64,000 bases of DNA from Gordionus sp. m RMFG-2023 (lineage: Eukaryota; Nematomorpha; Gordioida; Chordodea; Parachordodidae), in NCBI RefSeq assembly GCF_954871325.1, contig NC_088778.1:6109743-6173742 (forward strand), given 5' to 3'. Positions 42,930 to 53,620 of the stretch are shown piece after piece. The notes beneath the pieces were generated by a model, which was given only the letters and a program-made list of their open reading frames with translations, did not search any database and had not been told where the DNA came from. The stretch's first letter is position 1, and every line of letters starts with the position of its first letter. The position numbers were made by a program, and so were the translations under genes.

Positions 42930-43208
42930 GGCTGTATTCAAAGTGGAGACCGATCCGTTTTTTACATCCGTTCCGTCAAAAGTCAATCTCATTAAAAATG
43001 ATATATATATATTGATTTTCATTTTTAAAAATAAAATTTGCCGGATCAAAAAGTCAAAATGTTATGACTTCAAAATTTGCCGGATCCGTTTTTAAAGATG
43101 GAAGGTATCGGAACGGACGCACTTTGAACATGTGTATCATTTTTAATGAGATTGACCTTTGATGGAACGGATGTATAAAACGGATCCGTCTCCATTTTGA
43201 ATGCAGCC
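42930..43208. mobile_element. Harbinger-like MITE (279 bp)
   Basis: Inverted repeats of about 75 bp start GGCTGTATTCAAAGTGGAGA and, from the other end, GGCTGCATTCAAAATGGAGA. The target duplication is TAA (42927-42929, 43209-43211). Internal copies of GCCGGATC and CGGATCCGT make it a near-complete foldback. It is related to the MITE at 15127-15328. Confidence 0.85.
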
Positions 43209-43420
43209 TAAGTTATCTAATATATTTTTAAAACATACGGTGGTTATTCTCATATACAAATTTTTGCTATTGTGAAAAAAAATGCAACAATTGAGAAGAA
43301 AACCATCAAATAGGAAAGGGAATATTTTATTCTAAATTTAGAAGTACCGCCGCTGATGGTGATATCCTTGTAAATAATTAACTATTACTCTTTTTATTCT
43401 TTCTATCCTTTTTAAAATAA

Positions 43421-43608
43421 AATGTTGTGATGATTTAATGAAACATATTGACGATTTAATTAAAACACATGCATATATAATTATAATCTTTAAAAGAAAT
43501 TTCAAAATTGCTTTGTCTATATTATAATTATTTTTGCAAATATTATCATTTTATATGAATGGGTTTGAATTTAATCGTCAATATATTTCATTAAATCATC
43601 ACAACATT
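43421..43608. mobile_element. Foldback MITE (TTGTGATGATTTAATG ends)
   Basis: The left arm AATGTTGTGATGATTTAATG and the right arm CATTAAATCATCACAACATT are perfect complements, and the arms extend to about 40 bp (TATTGACGATTTAATT). The target duplication is uncertain because the symmetry runs to the edge. Confidence 0.75.
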
Positions 43609-43949
43609 GTAAATTCAAATATAAAAAGAGTTCACAAAATAATCAAGTGACCTTTACAATTTCTTTTTAGTGTAATTAAATATAATCAATCTGCTATTTC
43701 AAACTTAATACATCTGGTAAAAGAAATCACTTTTATCAAATAAAATATAACTTCTTATTTCGGCTAACTAGATTGAAATGGGAAAAAAAAATATAATGGG
43801 TTTTTTAAAAAGGGAAAAAGTTATATACCAGAACTTTAATTTTTATATATTGATTCTAATTATTGCAAATGCCTTGATTTAAATTATTGGAAAGTCATAA
43901 TTAGGGCTAAGGTTATTATCAAAATATAGGTGATAAATAATATCTACAG

Positions 43950-44350
43950 CAGTGGCGTAGCTAGGAATTTTCCTTAGAGGGGGTCCATACATATAAAAGC
44001 CTGGGGGGCGAAGCCTCCCAGGCCCCTTTAACAGGCCTTCGGCCGGGTTTCTCTTACAAATCATAACCATATCTTCGATAATATATAATAAATATTTTTT
44101 AAATGCACCAATAATTTGTTTTATAATTTAGTAGATTATTCTCAATGACTTTATAATAATACTATCCAGAATAATTTCAATAGTAATATAATATCCTTCC
44201 ACAAACATCAAAACCAGAAAAATATAAATATTATTGGTATTTATTTGATATAAAGTCACCACTTATAAGTCTTTTGAACGTATAATTTAAATAAATTTTT
44301 GCTCTGGGAGGGGTCCAAACCCGAAAACCACCCCCGTAGCTACGCCACTG
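43950..44350. mobile_element. hAT MITE (CAGTGGCGTAGCTA ends, 401 bp)
   Basis: CAGTGGCGTAGCTAGG at the left and GTAGCTACGCCACTG at the right are inverted. They are flanked by an exact 8-bp duplication, ATCTACAG (43942-43949, 44351-44358). The GC-rich subterminal block GGGGGGCGAAGCCTCCC is a hairpin. There is no transposase. Confidence 0.9.
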
Positions 44351-45033
44351 ATCTACAGCATTCTCTGAGATTTTTCCTAATTCATTTAAGAATTAAATTT
44401 TTAACATGGGTAATTTCCATATATTCTATGGTAAGAGGGAAAACACCTATAAGTGAGATTTCGCGATTTAAATTTTATTGGATATCTATAGGTTCATTAT
44501 TTGAACATAGGTTAAATTCTTATAAAATAATTTTGGGTTTAACACTTTTTTAATGATAAAAATGCTTTTATCCTAAAAAATTTTGTATTATAGGTGTTAT
44601 TTTAAAAAATTATTAACTTTTATCATATTTTTCTTTCAAATTAATGTTGTGGTAATATATTGTAAAAATATGGTGGGGAGGTGGGGGGGGGGTTATTATT
44701 AGTTGATTAAAATAATATTTACAATACGCAAATTTCTGATGGGGGGAGAGGGAGAATTCTCTCCCCTTTTGGATACTCGCTTATTATATTTTCAAAGGAT
44801 GTTTTCCCTTGCGATATTTTTAATATAAATATTACCAAAAAATATAACAATGAAAATAATTTTAACACCCAATTAAATATTTTCCTTAACAAAAATATTA
44901 TACAAATATAGGGTAAATATTTTCCTTTAAATTTTTTTAAAGATACTATTGCATTTTTGCTCTTGTAATCATTATAATTAAAAAATATAAGAGTTGCTAA
45001 AAATAATTCTATTTTTTTGGAAAATAAAATAAT

Positions 45034-46440
45034 ATGATGAATATAACAAGTTTTAGTGTAGATTATTTACGCAAAGACCAACCATGTAAATATGATTCCT
45101 ACAGCAACATCTCGCTCTCAGTTGACTACAAACATTATAAGGACAACGTTTTATCCATAGACACCAACTTGGGGTTAGCAATATTTCTACTTATTATGAG
45201 TCCTTTCGGGATTTTGGGAAATATGTATATTTTAGCTGATTTGAATGAGTGGCATTGTTACAAAAGAAGTAAAATGATGAATAGAGTACGGTATTTCAAG
45301 AAAAACGTCAAATTTTACCTGATGGGGATTTGTTATGGCTGCTTATTTCTCTGTCTCCTTTTTCTATTTTGGCCATACTATTATTTACTACCAGGGTGCG
45401 CCAGGGAAAATGGAACTTTTATCTTCATGCTTTGGCTAGGTAAATTGGAGTGGATTTTGGAGGAAGCCATCATATGCTTTGTAAATTATTTAATTTCTAT
45501 AATGTGTACCGATACCTATATCGCCCTGAAGTACCCATTCTTTTACCGTAATAAGTGCTCTTACACTGATTGGACAATAAGGATAATAGTTTTAGCACTC
45601 GCGTTTTTCTCCATTCTGGTTGTTTTACCCTTCTTGCCTTATTTCGATATACTTTCTCACTCTCCCCTCAATCCGCCTATACCAATAAATCAAAATCATA
45701 CTTTTAATCTAAACCATACTACTATACCTGTATGGAAGGTTAAACACAGTTATTTTATCCGTTTCAATAAAGACATAGTTTTATTTTCCAGAATATACGA
45801 CCCGGTTGAGGTTATCATAGTGCACGTAATTCCTTGTGTATTAATATTCGTGCTCAATAGCTTGACCATCCATTCATTTATTATCAGGGAACGAAAATCT
45901 TTGGCAAAAATAAATAGTGAAATAGGAATTGTAACACGGAGCAGCGAAATTACCAATATATCTGAAAATATTACTACCCCTATGACCATCATATCCGGTT
46001 CCCCCGAGGATAATACTAAGCATGGAGAAGTTAAATCAAGTAGTAATATTCAGGGTAGCTTGATGTCCGTGTATGTCACTGATAAGATCCAACAAATCAA
46101 AGACCGAAACACGAATGTAATCATATTAACCAGCCTTTTAAGCGTAATAACCGTTATATTTTCTATCCCTTGGATCGTTTTTATTTTAATTAAAAGTTCT
46201 AGTTGCAAAAAAGGCCTTAAGTTGTGCAATCTCTTCTTTCAAACGGTTGCTCACGATTTAGTTTTCACCAAGTTTTACCTTTTTCCATATATCATATTGC
46301 TGGGAGACAAGCGTTTGAAAGATACCTGGAGAAAACTTTTCTTAAATCACATATACAGACCAATTAAAAAAATATGGAAAAATATTTATTATAAATTTTC
46401 ACCACCTTATATGATTAATAACAAGGTTAACGTGCATTAA
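45034..46440 (+). CDS. Orphan 7TM receptor (rhodopsin-like GPCR), paralogue B
   Basis: An intronless 468-residue frame, collinear with paralogue A and by eye about four residues in five identical. The same seven segments, DTY at the end of TM3 (CTDTYIALKYP), SIPW in TM6, FPYIILLGDKRLK after TM7 and Cys positions (N-terminal Cys, one before TM3, two in loop 3: SSSCKKGLKLC) are kept, and again loop 2 has no Cys. Length changes are confined to the first intracellular loop (YKRSKMMNRV against SKSKMMV), loop 2 and the Ser/Thr-rich third intracellular loop. The N-terminal tail and loop 2 vary most, as expected if ligand binding has shifted (inference). Both copies remain open over 1.4 kb while flanking DNA shows many indels, which suggests both are functional. 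Confidence 0.85.
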   Translation: MMNITSFSVDYLRKDQPCKYDSYSNISLSVDYKHYKDNVLSIDTNLGLAIFLLIMSPFGILGNMYILADLNEWHCYKRSKMMNRVRYFKKNVKFYLMGICYGCLFLCLLFLFWPYYYLLPGCARENGTFIFMLWLGKLEWILEEAIICFVNYLISIMCTDTYIALKYPFFYRNKCSYTDWTIRIIVLALAFFSILVVLPFLPYFDILSHSPLNPPIPINQNHTFNLNHTTIPVWKVKHSYFIRFNKDIVLFSRIYDPVEVIIVHVIPCVLIFVLNSLTIHSFIIRERKSLAKINSEIGIVTRSSEITNISENITTPMTIISGSPEDNTKHGEVKSSSNIQGSLMSVYVTDKIQQIKDRNTNVIILTSLLSVITVIFSIPWIVFILIKSSSCKKGLKLCNLFFQTVAHDLVFTKFYLFPYIILLGDKRLKDTWRKLFLNHIYRPIKKIWKNIYYKFSPPYMINNKVNVH

Positions 46441-46483
46441 TTTTTTTTAAAAAATATGGTAATACATATACATGATATTAAGA

Positions 46484-46489
46484 AATAAA
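46484..46489 (+). promoter_or_regulatory. Poly(A) signal AATAAA after GPCR B
   Basis: AATAAA 44 bp past the stop codon, at the corresponding place to that of paralogue A. Confidence 0.55.
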
Positions 46490-46671
46490 AAAAAATTAAT
46501 AGTTTAAACATTTTTTTCACCCTAGTTGTGAACTCAAGATTGATCAATTTTAGGGGAATAAAATTAGCCATAAGTTATGTATTATAAAAGGAAAATATAT
46601 AATTTTTATTAAAATATAATTCGAATGTAAAAACATGGAATGAAATATAATATTAATCATACTTTGCCCCT

Positions 46672-48378
46672 CACGCGCATCCAATGGGGGGGGGGAAAGG
46701 GGAAATTTCACCCCCCATAGCAAATTTGACTATTTTTCTAAATATCATTTTATGCTAATAAAAATTTTACCCTCGACCCGGCCCCCTGCCCCGTCAAAAT
46801 TTTTCAATATCAAGCATAGTTTATCCTTGCTGCTAGTTGCATTAATAAATTATTTTCTTATAGCTCACTACTACGTAGAAATTTACAAAAACCAAATTTC
46901 GATTTGGTTCAAGTTATTGATTTGGAGGAAAATGTGGAGAGGAAGAATGAATGTAGATGAATATTTCATAATATTTATATAGACGTTGAATCAAACAAAA
47001 TCTTATAGAATATTATAAAATATCCAATTTCATTCCATTCTTAGATTCTTTTTTATAGCAAATTAAAGTACGGTTTTTAGATAAAAAACAAGTCTTTGTT
47101 AATCTTCAAATTTTATTACCTAAAGACTCTTCTTCGTTTTCTGATGCCATTATAGGTAAAATTAAATATTTAGCAAAATTTTATTCCTATGATATTGATA
47201 CTGAAATCAATTTAATCAGTGAATTCGAATTGTGGTATAAATATTTACTACGTTTATTATTTTACCTGAGCATGCTATTGATGCGCTCAATCGGTATAAG
47301 GAAACCTTGGCTTAATTTCCAAATATTTTGAAGGTATTTAATATTCTTGCTACAAAATACCACTTCTCGGCTAAATGGCTAAATGGGTTAGCTCTGTTTA
47401 ATATCCACAGAGATTTAATTCCAACGACAAAGAAAATTCTCGATGAATTGGCTAATTTTCAAATTTCCCACGAAAATTAAAAATCGCATTATAATTCTCG
47501 TATTTAATAAATTTTTTATATAATATTGTATTTGATAATAAAATATAAAAACTTGTTCTTTTAAAAATTTTCTAGTTAATATTTTATACACACTACAATT
47601 AGTATTTTCAATAAAAAAAATTTTATATTTATATTATATGGGAAATTTAAGCGGAGGCTAGTTTTTAAAACAAATTTCATAAAAACAAAATTTTTATTTC
47701 AATTTTATATTTTTTAAAAAAAATTTATTTATAATATACCTAACTTAAAATAAAAATCGTGTTATAACCTTTATTTCTTCTTATATTCATAAGCGCGAAT
47801 TAGTAAATAAATCAGGATACCCAAAAGAAATACGTAAACGCATAGGAATTCAGATTATAAAATCTAATTTCACATGCTTCATAGGTTCATTCCCCGAGGA
47901 GCCCGATTAATCTAGATTTTCTTCCTCTTCCCTAAATTATTTAAAATTTCCCCCTCCCCCTTCTTCCTCATATAATAATTTGCATTAATTATATTTCCAT
48001 TATATCTATTATTATATTATGAAGTCCTTGTTTGTTAAATTTTTGAATTTTCTAGAATATGTTTTGGACATGATTTTATTTTTATACTATTATTTTGTCA
48101 GATTTAATTTGTCTATTACATTATTAATAAATGTTAAATTTAAAAATTTTAAAAATAAAAAATTTCTTAAATAATTAATTTATAAAAGGAACTAAAATTC
48201 AAATAAAAGTTAAAAAATATAATTATTATTGAACTATGAATAATTTAAAAGAATAGCTCAAAGATATATCCCGGACGAAGGTGGGGAAAAAGCTGGCCAG
48301 AGGCCAGCCAAAGGAGGTTTGTGGGCAAAGGCCCCAAAAAATTTCTCCCCCTATAGGAAAATCCTGGATACGCCACTG
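46672..48378 (+). mobile_element. hAT transposon remnant in copy B (1.7 kb)
   Basis: Flanked by an exact 8-bp duplication, TTGCCCCT (46664-46671, 48379-48386); copy A has the uninterrupted site (TTTGCCCCTGTTC, about 32242). The right end, ATACGCCACTG, is the CAGTGGCG hAT tip. The left end, CACGCGCATCC, is a worn version. The plus-strand interior carries a transposase C-terminal relic, and terminal G- and C-runs adjoin both ends. Confidence 0.85.
47120..47480 (+). pseudogene. hAT (ZMYM/ZBED-like) transposase C-terminal relic
   Basis: Readable blocks: SEFELWYKYL, then the HAIDALNRYKE region, FNILATKYHFSAKWLNGLAL then FNIHRDLIPTTKKILDELAN. The last is the LxxLALLNIHRDI...VLDEFA tail of hAT transposases. 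The ERSFSxLRRIKTYLRS block that normally precedes it is lacking, and there are frame changes. The N-terminal two thirds of the protein are absent. Confidence 0.75.
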
Positions 48379-49378
48379 TTGCCCCTCTTCTAAGATTTAG
48401 CTCACAAGGTTACATTTTACTTTACTATATATATTTCTTGAGAAATATTGAAGCTAGAAATCGTGAAGTCCCTATTTTCAAATCTCAAAGTCCAGTCTGA
48501 GTCAACATCCTTTGCCAAACCTTCTCATCTTGGCCCATAACCCAGTAATCGAAGATCGGGTTAAGGGGGAATTTAGAATGCATATAATTTATTTATAAAA
48601 AATGTATTTAAAATTATATTTTTGATTAAATAAACATGAGATCACATCAAAATTGCTTGCTGATGTAAATATCTGTTTTTCTATTGATCCCTTTCTAAAA
48701 ATATCAGACAGAGGTCAAAATTTTAGGCCCAGCCCAGATTTAGGAAAATCATTTCAATCACGGCCATGGTTTAAAAAAAAATAAGTTTTAACATTTTACC
48801 TAAACTTTAAGCCTACAATTTAATATAAGTCGGAAACGATATTTTAAAAGTTTGAAATAATATTTTATGAAGGAAAATAATGATAATATATCTTAAGATT
48901 ATATGAAATGATGAATGTCCTAATCGAACCTTTACCCTGAGCACTTAAACGCATTTATTCATAAAGTAAAATTTTACTTATTTCTCATATAAAAAAGTGT
49001 TGTAAACTCCACTTCAACACAAGAGGTATATTAGATTACTATATATAAAAGAGCGAATACAATAAAATATTAAATTTTTTTTTATATAATTTGTGGGTAG
49101 CATTTATGAACTCAATTTTTCGGGAAGGTCTTAAGTCTAGAACGATGGAATGATGACATAATGGTTGTTGTTGGATTTTAGGAGATGATGTAAATTGGTT
49201 ATAGAATTCTATTTATTAATAAATGTTTCATCTATCAACAGAGAATATGAAACTCATATACTATGCTCGGATTATATTAACTGCCACTCTTTGTTGAAGG
49301 TTAATAATGTTTACATTTAGAATTTCGGTCTTGGATGTAATGCAATGTCCTGGATAAATAAGCCTAGGGTATAGTATC

Positions 49379-49547
49379 TGTGATGAAACCAATTTTTATT
49401 ATAAATTTAACAACTTTTTTCCTTTTGTACCGCAGTATATATATATTTTACAAAACAAACAATTAATCGTCGTACACAATTAATAATATATATATTTAAA
49501 ATTCATCATATATTTAATTGCCTTTGAGGCTAATTGTTTCTATTACA
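49379..49547 (-). repeat. LTR (3' LTR of the gypsy element)
   Basis: 169 bp, nearly identical to 53452-53620. The pol frame ends inside it. Confidence 0.95.
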
Positions 49548-52500
49548 TCTATTCTCTCCTTTTTTGGGCTCTCGATTTGAAACGGTATAAATTGTTTTCT
49601 TATCCGTTTTGGATAACGGCTGCTTGTACTTTCGTTCTCTACCACCGTTTGCTCATTACTGTCGATTTTCATCTTATCATTTATGATGTCTTTGTTTATT
49701 GAGTCTTGTATTGGGTCCATGTCTTTGGTCACCAATTCGTGTATAGGATCTATGTCTTTTGCTATCGAATTTTGTATATGATCATTTTCATTCATTTGTG
49801 GTGTAGTTTGCATCGTTTCTTCTTCTCTCCCCTCCTCTCTATTCTTTAAATCGGAGTTGTCGAACCTATGTTTTAACTGATTAATATGTCTTCTCCATAC
49901 CCCTAATTTAGTTTTAACTAAAAACGTCATTGGTCCTGTTCTTTTAACGATGATACCTGGTATCCAATTATCTTTTTTAAAATCTTTTGCATATATTTTT
50001 TCATTTATATTAAAAAAACCTGGCAACTGAGGTATATATGGATGAGGATAAATTGGTTTTATTAATTGTAAAGGTCCTATGGGTTGAAATTTAAGCATAA
50101 TTGAACTTGGTGATTGTTTTGTGGTTATTTGTGGCGTATTTCGATAATTAAACAAAAAATCTTGTATTTTATTATAATCATTATGTTTTTTTAAAAATTT
50201 TTTAAAAGTTTGTACTAATCGCTCCGCTTCTCCGTTGGTTCTAGGGTGGTATGGGGCACTATATACATTTTTAATTGATAATTGTTTGCAAAATAAACTA
50301 AATTCTCTACTTTGAAATGGGGGGCCATTATCCGTAACAATCGTATTGGGGTAACCGAAAATAGCAAAAAGTCTTAACAACAATTTTCTTACTTCAGTAA
50401 AATTATTCGTCGTCATTTTTTGTATTTCAGGCCATTTACTAAAACTATCTATTATTACTAGATATGTATCTCCGTTAATTGGTCCGGCAAAATCTAAATG
50501 AATTCTTCCCCATGGTTTATTTGCGGAGGGCCATTTCCCTATGATCGTTTTATTGCCAGGATTATTTGTTTGACATAATTCACAATTCTTACCGTGTAAT
50601 TCGATATCTTCGTTAATATTCGGCCACCAAACGTTCTCTTGTGCCAATAATTTTGTTTTAGTATAACCCTGATGCCCCATATGTAAAAAAGACAAAATAT
50701 TTACTTGTAATTTTTTTGGAATTTTGGTTCTTAATCCCCATAATATACACCCTGCCTCCATCGTGAGTTCATTTCGGCGCTGGAAAAACGGTTTTAGATT
50801 TTCCTCTATTATCTTTGGCCATCCAGTTGTAAGGTAACGTGAAACCTTTGATAATACGGGGTCATTTCTTGTGTGTGCTTTTATATCTAACGCTGAAATA
50901 AATTGTGAAGCATCCGATACTATTAAATTAATATCTAACTCTTCCCAAGCAGATGGTTTACCGTCAATTGGGAACCGGAAAAGCATATCCGCATTACTAT
51001 TTTTTTTCGTCCCTCGAAGTTGCAATTCATAATCATAATTTGCTAGTAGTAATGACCATCTTAATAATCTTGATGACATATCTGTTATTCTTTTATGTGG
51101 ATTAAGTAACGATATTAGGGGTTTATGGTCAGTAATGATAATGAAATGTCTGCCAATTAAATATTGTTTAAATTTAATTAATCCAAATATAATTGCTAAA
51201 GCCTCACGCTCTATCTGACTGTAATTTCGTTCGGCAGCATTTAATGTTCGAGACGCGTATCCAATCGGTTTTTCTTCGTTGTTAATGATATGAGATATAA
51301 CTGATCCTATTCCATGTTGAGACGCATCAGCAGCTAGAATTATCGGTTTTTCCGGATTATAATGTGTTAAAATTGGTGCTTCTGATATTAATTTTTTAAA
51401 TTTATTAATCACAATTGTTTCATTATTTGTCCATTTCCATGGCACATCTTTCCTTAAAAGCCTATATAATGGAGCGGCAATAGTCGAGAAATTGTTTATA
51501 AATTTTTGATAATAATTTATTATACCGATAAAAGCTGGTAATTCTTTGACGTTTTTTGGTAATGGTGCGTTTAAAATTGCATTGACATTCTTATTTGTTG
51601 TCGTAATTCCCTCTTCGCTAACGGTATGACCTAAGAATTCAATCTTTTCTTTAAAAAAATCACATTTTTTTAGATTTAATTTCATACCGTTTATTTCTAA
51701 CGTCTTTAATACATTTATCAAATTTTTCTTATGACTCTCAATTGATTCCCCCGTAATTATTATATCGTCCAAATATACCGCTACTCCAGGTAATCCCTTT
51801 AATAATGAATCCATTGCTTGTTGAAAAATCGCTGGTGCTGAGACTACCTCAAACGGAAGTCGTGTGAAACGATACAATCCACTAGGCGTGTTGATTACTA
51901 ACAGCTTTTTTGCCTCCTCATCTAGCTCTATTTGAAAATACGCTTCGGATAAATCTAATACTGTATATTTACACCCATTACCTAGTGTGGCTAATAATTC
52001 ATTAATTCTGGGTAAAGGATATTTATCTATCAAAATATTTGCATTAACCATTTGTCTGAAATCACCGCAAATTCGTAAAGATCCATCTTTCTTCAATACG
52101 GGTACAATCGGAGAAGCGATATTCAAGTATTTTAGTCTTTCTAAAACCCCCATGGATTCCAGTCTTTGTAATTCCGTTTCGAGTTTTGCCTTCCACACAA
52201 ATGGTATCGGTCTACTTTTCATACATTGAAACTGTGGGTTGGATTTTACCGCGAAACGGGCCTTAAAACCTCTTAGTAAACCTAATTTTTTAGTGAATAA
52301 TAAGGAAAATTTATGTACTATATTATCCTCCCAAACCTCATTAACTATATTACATTGATTTATTTTTATTAATTTTAATTTGTTTATTAGGTTTCTACCT
52401 ATCAAGTTAATCCCATTGTTTACAATATTAAATTCATGATATATAACTTTATTCATATAATTAACGGGTAATATATACTTACCTTTAATATTGATCATTA

Positions 52501-52807
52501 CATTATTATAAGATTTTAAAATAATACCCGTTTTTGTTACTGGTATTTTTAAACGGTAAACGTCTTCTATATTCAAAATGGAGACTGCCGATCCTGTGTC
52601 AATTAAAAATTTAATATAAATTTTATCTATCAATAATTTCACCTCAAATTTTTCTCGAGACTCCTCTGGACATTCCCAATCCTCAAAACTTTCTCGCTCA
52701 TTTTCTGGAACATCTATCGTTCGAATATATTCTTTTTTCCCACGATTCCTTCTGCATACTTTTTGTAAATGTCCTTTTATCCCACAATTATGGCAGATGG
52801 CATTCAA
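49514..52807 (-). CDS. gypsy gag-pol fossil: pol reading frame (1097 codons)
   Basis: Parts in order: CCHC zinc knuckle, aspartic protease, reverse transcriptase, RNase H, zinc-binding integrase N-domain, integrase core and a charged C-terminal tail reaching into the 3' LTR. The frame looks whole. The family is Ty3/gypsy (Metaviridae). Treated as part of a retroelement, not a host gene. Confidence 0.93.
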   Translation of the reverse strand: MNAICHNCGIKGHLQKVCRRNRGKKEYIRTIDVPENERESFEDWECPEESREKFEVKLLIDKIYIKFLIDTGSAVSILNIEDVYRLKIPVTKTGIILKSYNNVMINIKGKYILPVNYMNKVIYHEFNIVNNGINLIGRNLINKLKLIKINQCNIVNEVWEDNIVHKFSLLFTKKLGLLRGFKARFAVKSNPQFQCMKSRPIPFVWKAKLETELQRLESMGVLERLKYLNIASPIVPVLKKDGSLRICGDFRQMVNANILIDKYPLPRINELLATLGNGCKYTVLDLSEAYFQIELDEEAKKLLVINTPSGLYRFTRLPFEVVSAPAIFQQAMDSLLKGLPGVAVYLDDIIITGESIESHKKNLINVLKTLEINGMKLNLKKCDFFKEKIEFLGHTVSEEGITTTNKNVNAILNAPLPKNVKELPAFIGIINYYQKFINNFSTIAAPLYRLLRKDVPWKWTNNETIVINKFKKLISEAPILTHYNPEKPIILAADASQHGIGSVISHIINNEEKPIGYASRTLNAAERNYSQIEREALAIIFGLIKFKQYLIGRHFIIITDHKPLISLLNPHKRITDMSSRLLRWSLLLANYDYELQLRGTKKNSNADMLFRFPIDGKPSAWEELDINLIVSDASQFISALDIKAHTRNDPVLSKVSRYLTTGWPKIIEENLKPFFQRRNELTMEAGCILWGLRTKIPKKLQVNILSFLHMGHQGYTKTKLLAQENVWWPNINEDIELHGKNCELCQTNNPGNKTIIGKWPSANKPWGRIHLDFAGPINGDTYLVIIDSFSKWPEIQKMTTNNFTEVRKLLLRLFAIFGYPNTIVTDNGPPFQSREFSLFCKQLSIKNVYSAPYHPRTNGEAERLVQTFKKFLKKHNDYNKIQDFLFNYRNTPQITTKQSPSSIMLKFQPIGPLQLIKPIYPHPYIPQLPGFFNINEKIYAKDFKKDNWIPGIIVKRTGPMTFLVKTKLGVWRRHINQLKHRFDNSDLKNREEGREEETMQTTPQMNENDHIQNSIAKDIDPIHELVTKDMDPIQDSINKDIINDKMKIDSNEQTVVENESTSSRYPKRIRKQFIPFQIESPKKERIDVIETISLKGN

Positions 52808-53451
52808 ATTAGGGCACTTAGGTTTTATGTGATCTCATAATCCACAACAATAGCAAATAATTTTTGATACTGGTTTGTACTTGTCATACTGCTCCCTTGT
52901 TACTGTTTTTGAGATTTTATTTATCTCCTTCCCTGCAGATAATTTTTCATACGACATCATTTCTGTAGTCTCCATTGCGGTCGCGATTTATATTGCACTT
53001 TCCCATGTCAAGTCCTGCGTGTTAATTAATTTCATTAATATTTTTCCATTATTAATTCCTGACACTAATTTGTCCCGCAATACTGTATTATACATATCTT
53101 TAAATTCCACGTCTTTGCTTTTATCTTTAATTTATTAATATACTCTACGATGGTTTCATCTTTTTCTTGTTCCATTTTAAAGAAATAAAATCTTTCAAAC
53201 ATGAAGTTTGTCTTCTTCATATAAAAATTTTTTAAAAGTTTAATTATGTCATCATATGATATTTCTTCTCATGTCTTTGGCAAACACAAATTAAATAATT
53301 TAGAATAAACCTCTAATCCAATATTCGCTAATAAAAATGATTTTTTGTCTTCTATTTTTGCGATTTTAAATATGAATTCCATTTTTGATAAATAAACTTC
53401 CATATTGCACTCCTTTATATTATATTTCTCCATTTGAAACGACTGCGCCAT
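52808..53451 (-). pseudogene. gypsy gag region (broken)
   Basis: Gag-like sequence begins immediately inside the 5' LTR, overlapping the primer-binding site, and leads to the zinc-knuckle region at the start of the pol frame. It looks broken in about two or three places. Confidence 0.7.
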
Positions 53452-53620
53452 TGTGATGAAACCAATTTTTATTATAAATTTAACAACTTTTTTCCTTTTG
53501 TACCGCAGTATATATATATTTTACAAAACAAACAATTAATCGTCGTACACAATTAATAATATATATATTTTAAATTCATCATATATTTAATTGCCTTTGA
53601 GGTTAATTGTTTCTATTACA
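53452..53620 (-). repeat. LTR (5' LTR of the gypsy element)
   Basis: 169 bp; pair of 49379-49547, with only a few differences. Confidence 0.95.

Larger units (their letters stand above)
49379..53620 (-). mobile_element. Ty3/gypsy LTR retrotransposon, compact (4.24 kb)
   Basis: Two 169-bp long terminal repeats (49379-49547 and 53452-53620), starting TGTGATGAAACC and ending TTACA, are flanked by a 5-bp target duplication, GTATC (49374-49378, 53621-53625). The repeats differ at only a few bases, so the insertion is young. Order on the minus strand: 5' LTR, primer-binding site directly adjoining it (TGGCGCAGTCG), a gag region, pol, a polypurine stretch and the 3' LTR. The protease-RT-RNase H-integrase order is that of Ty3/gypsy. 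The gag part looks broken (about two or three breaks); the pol frame looks whole. No envelope gene was recognised. It sits in copy B only. Confidence 0.95.
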
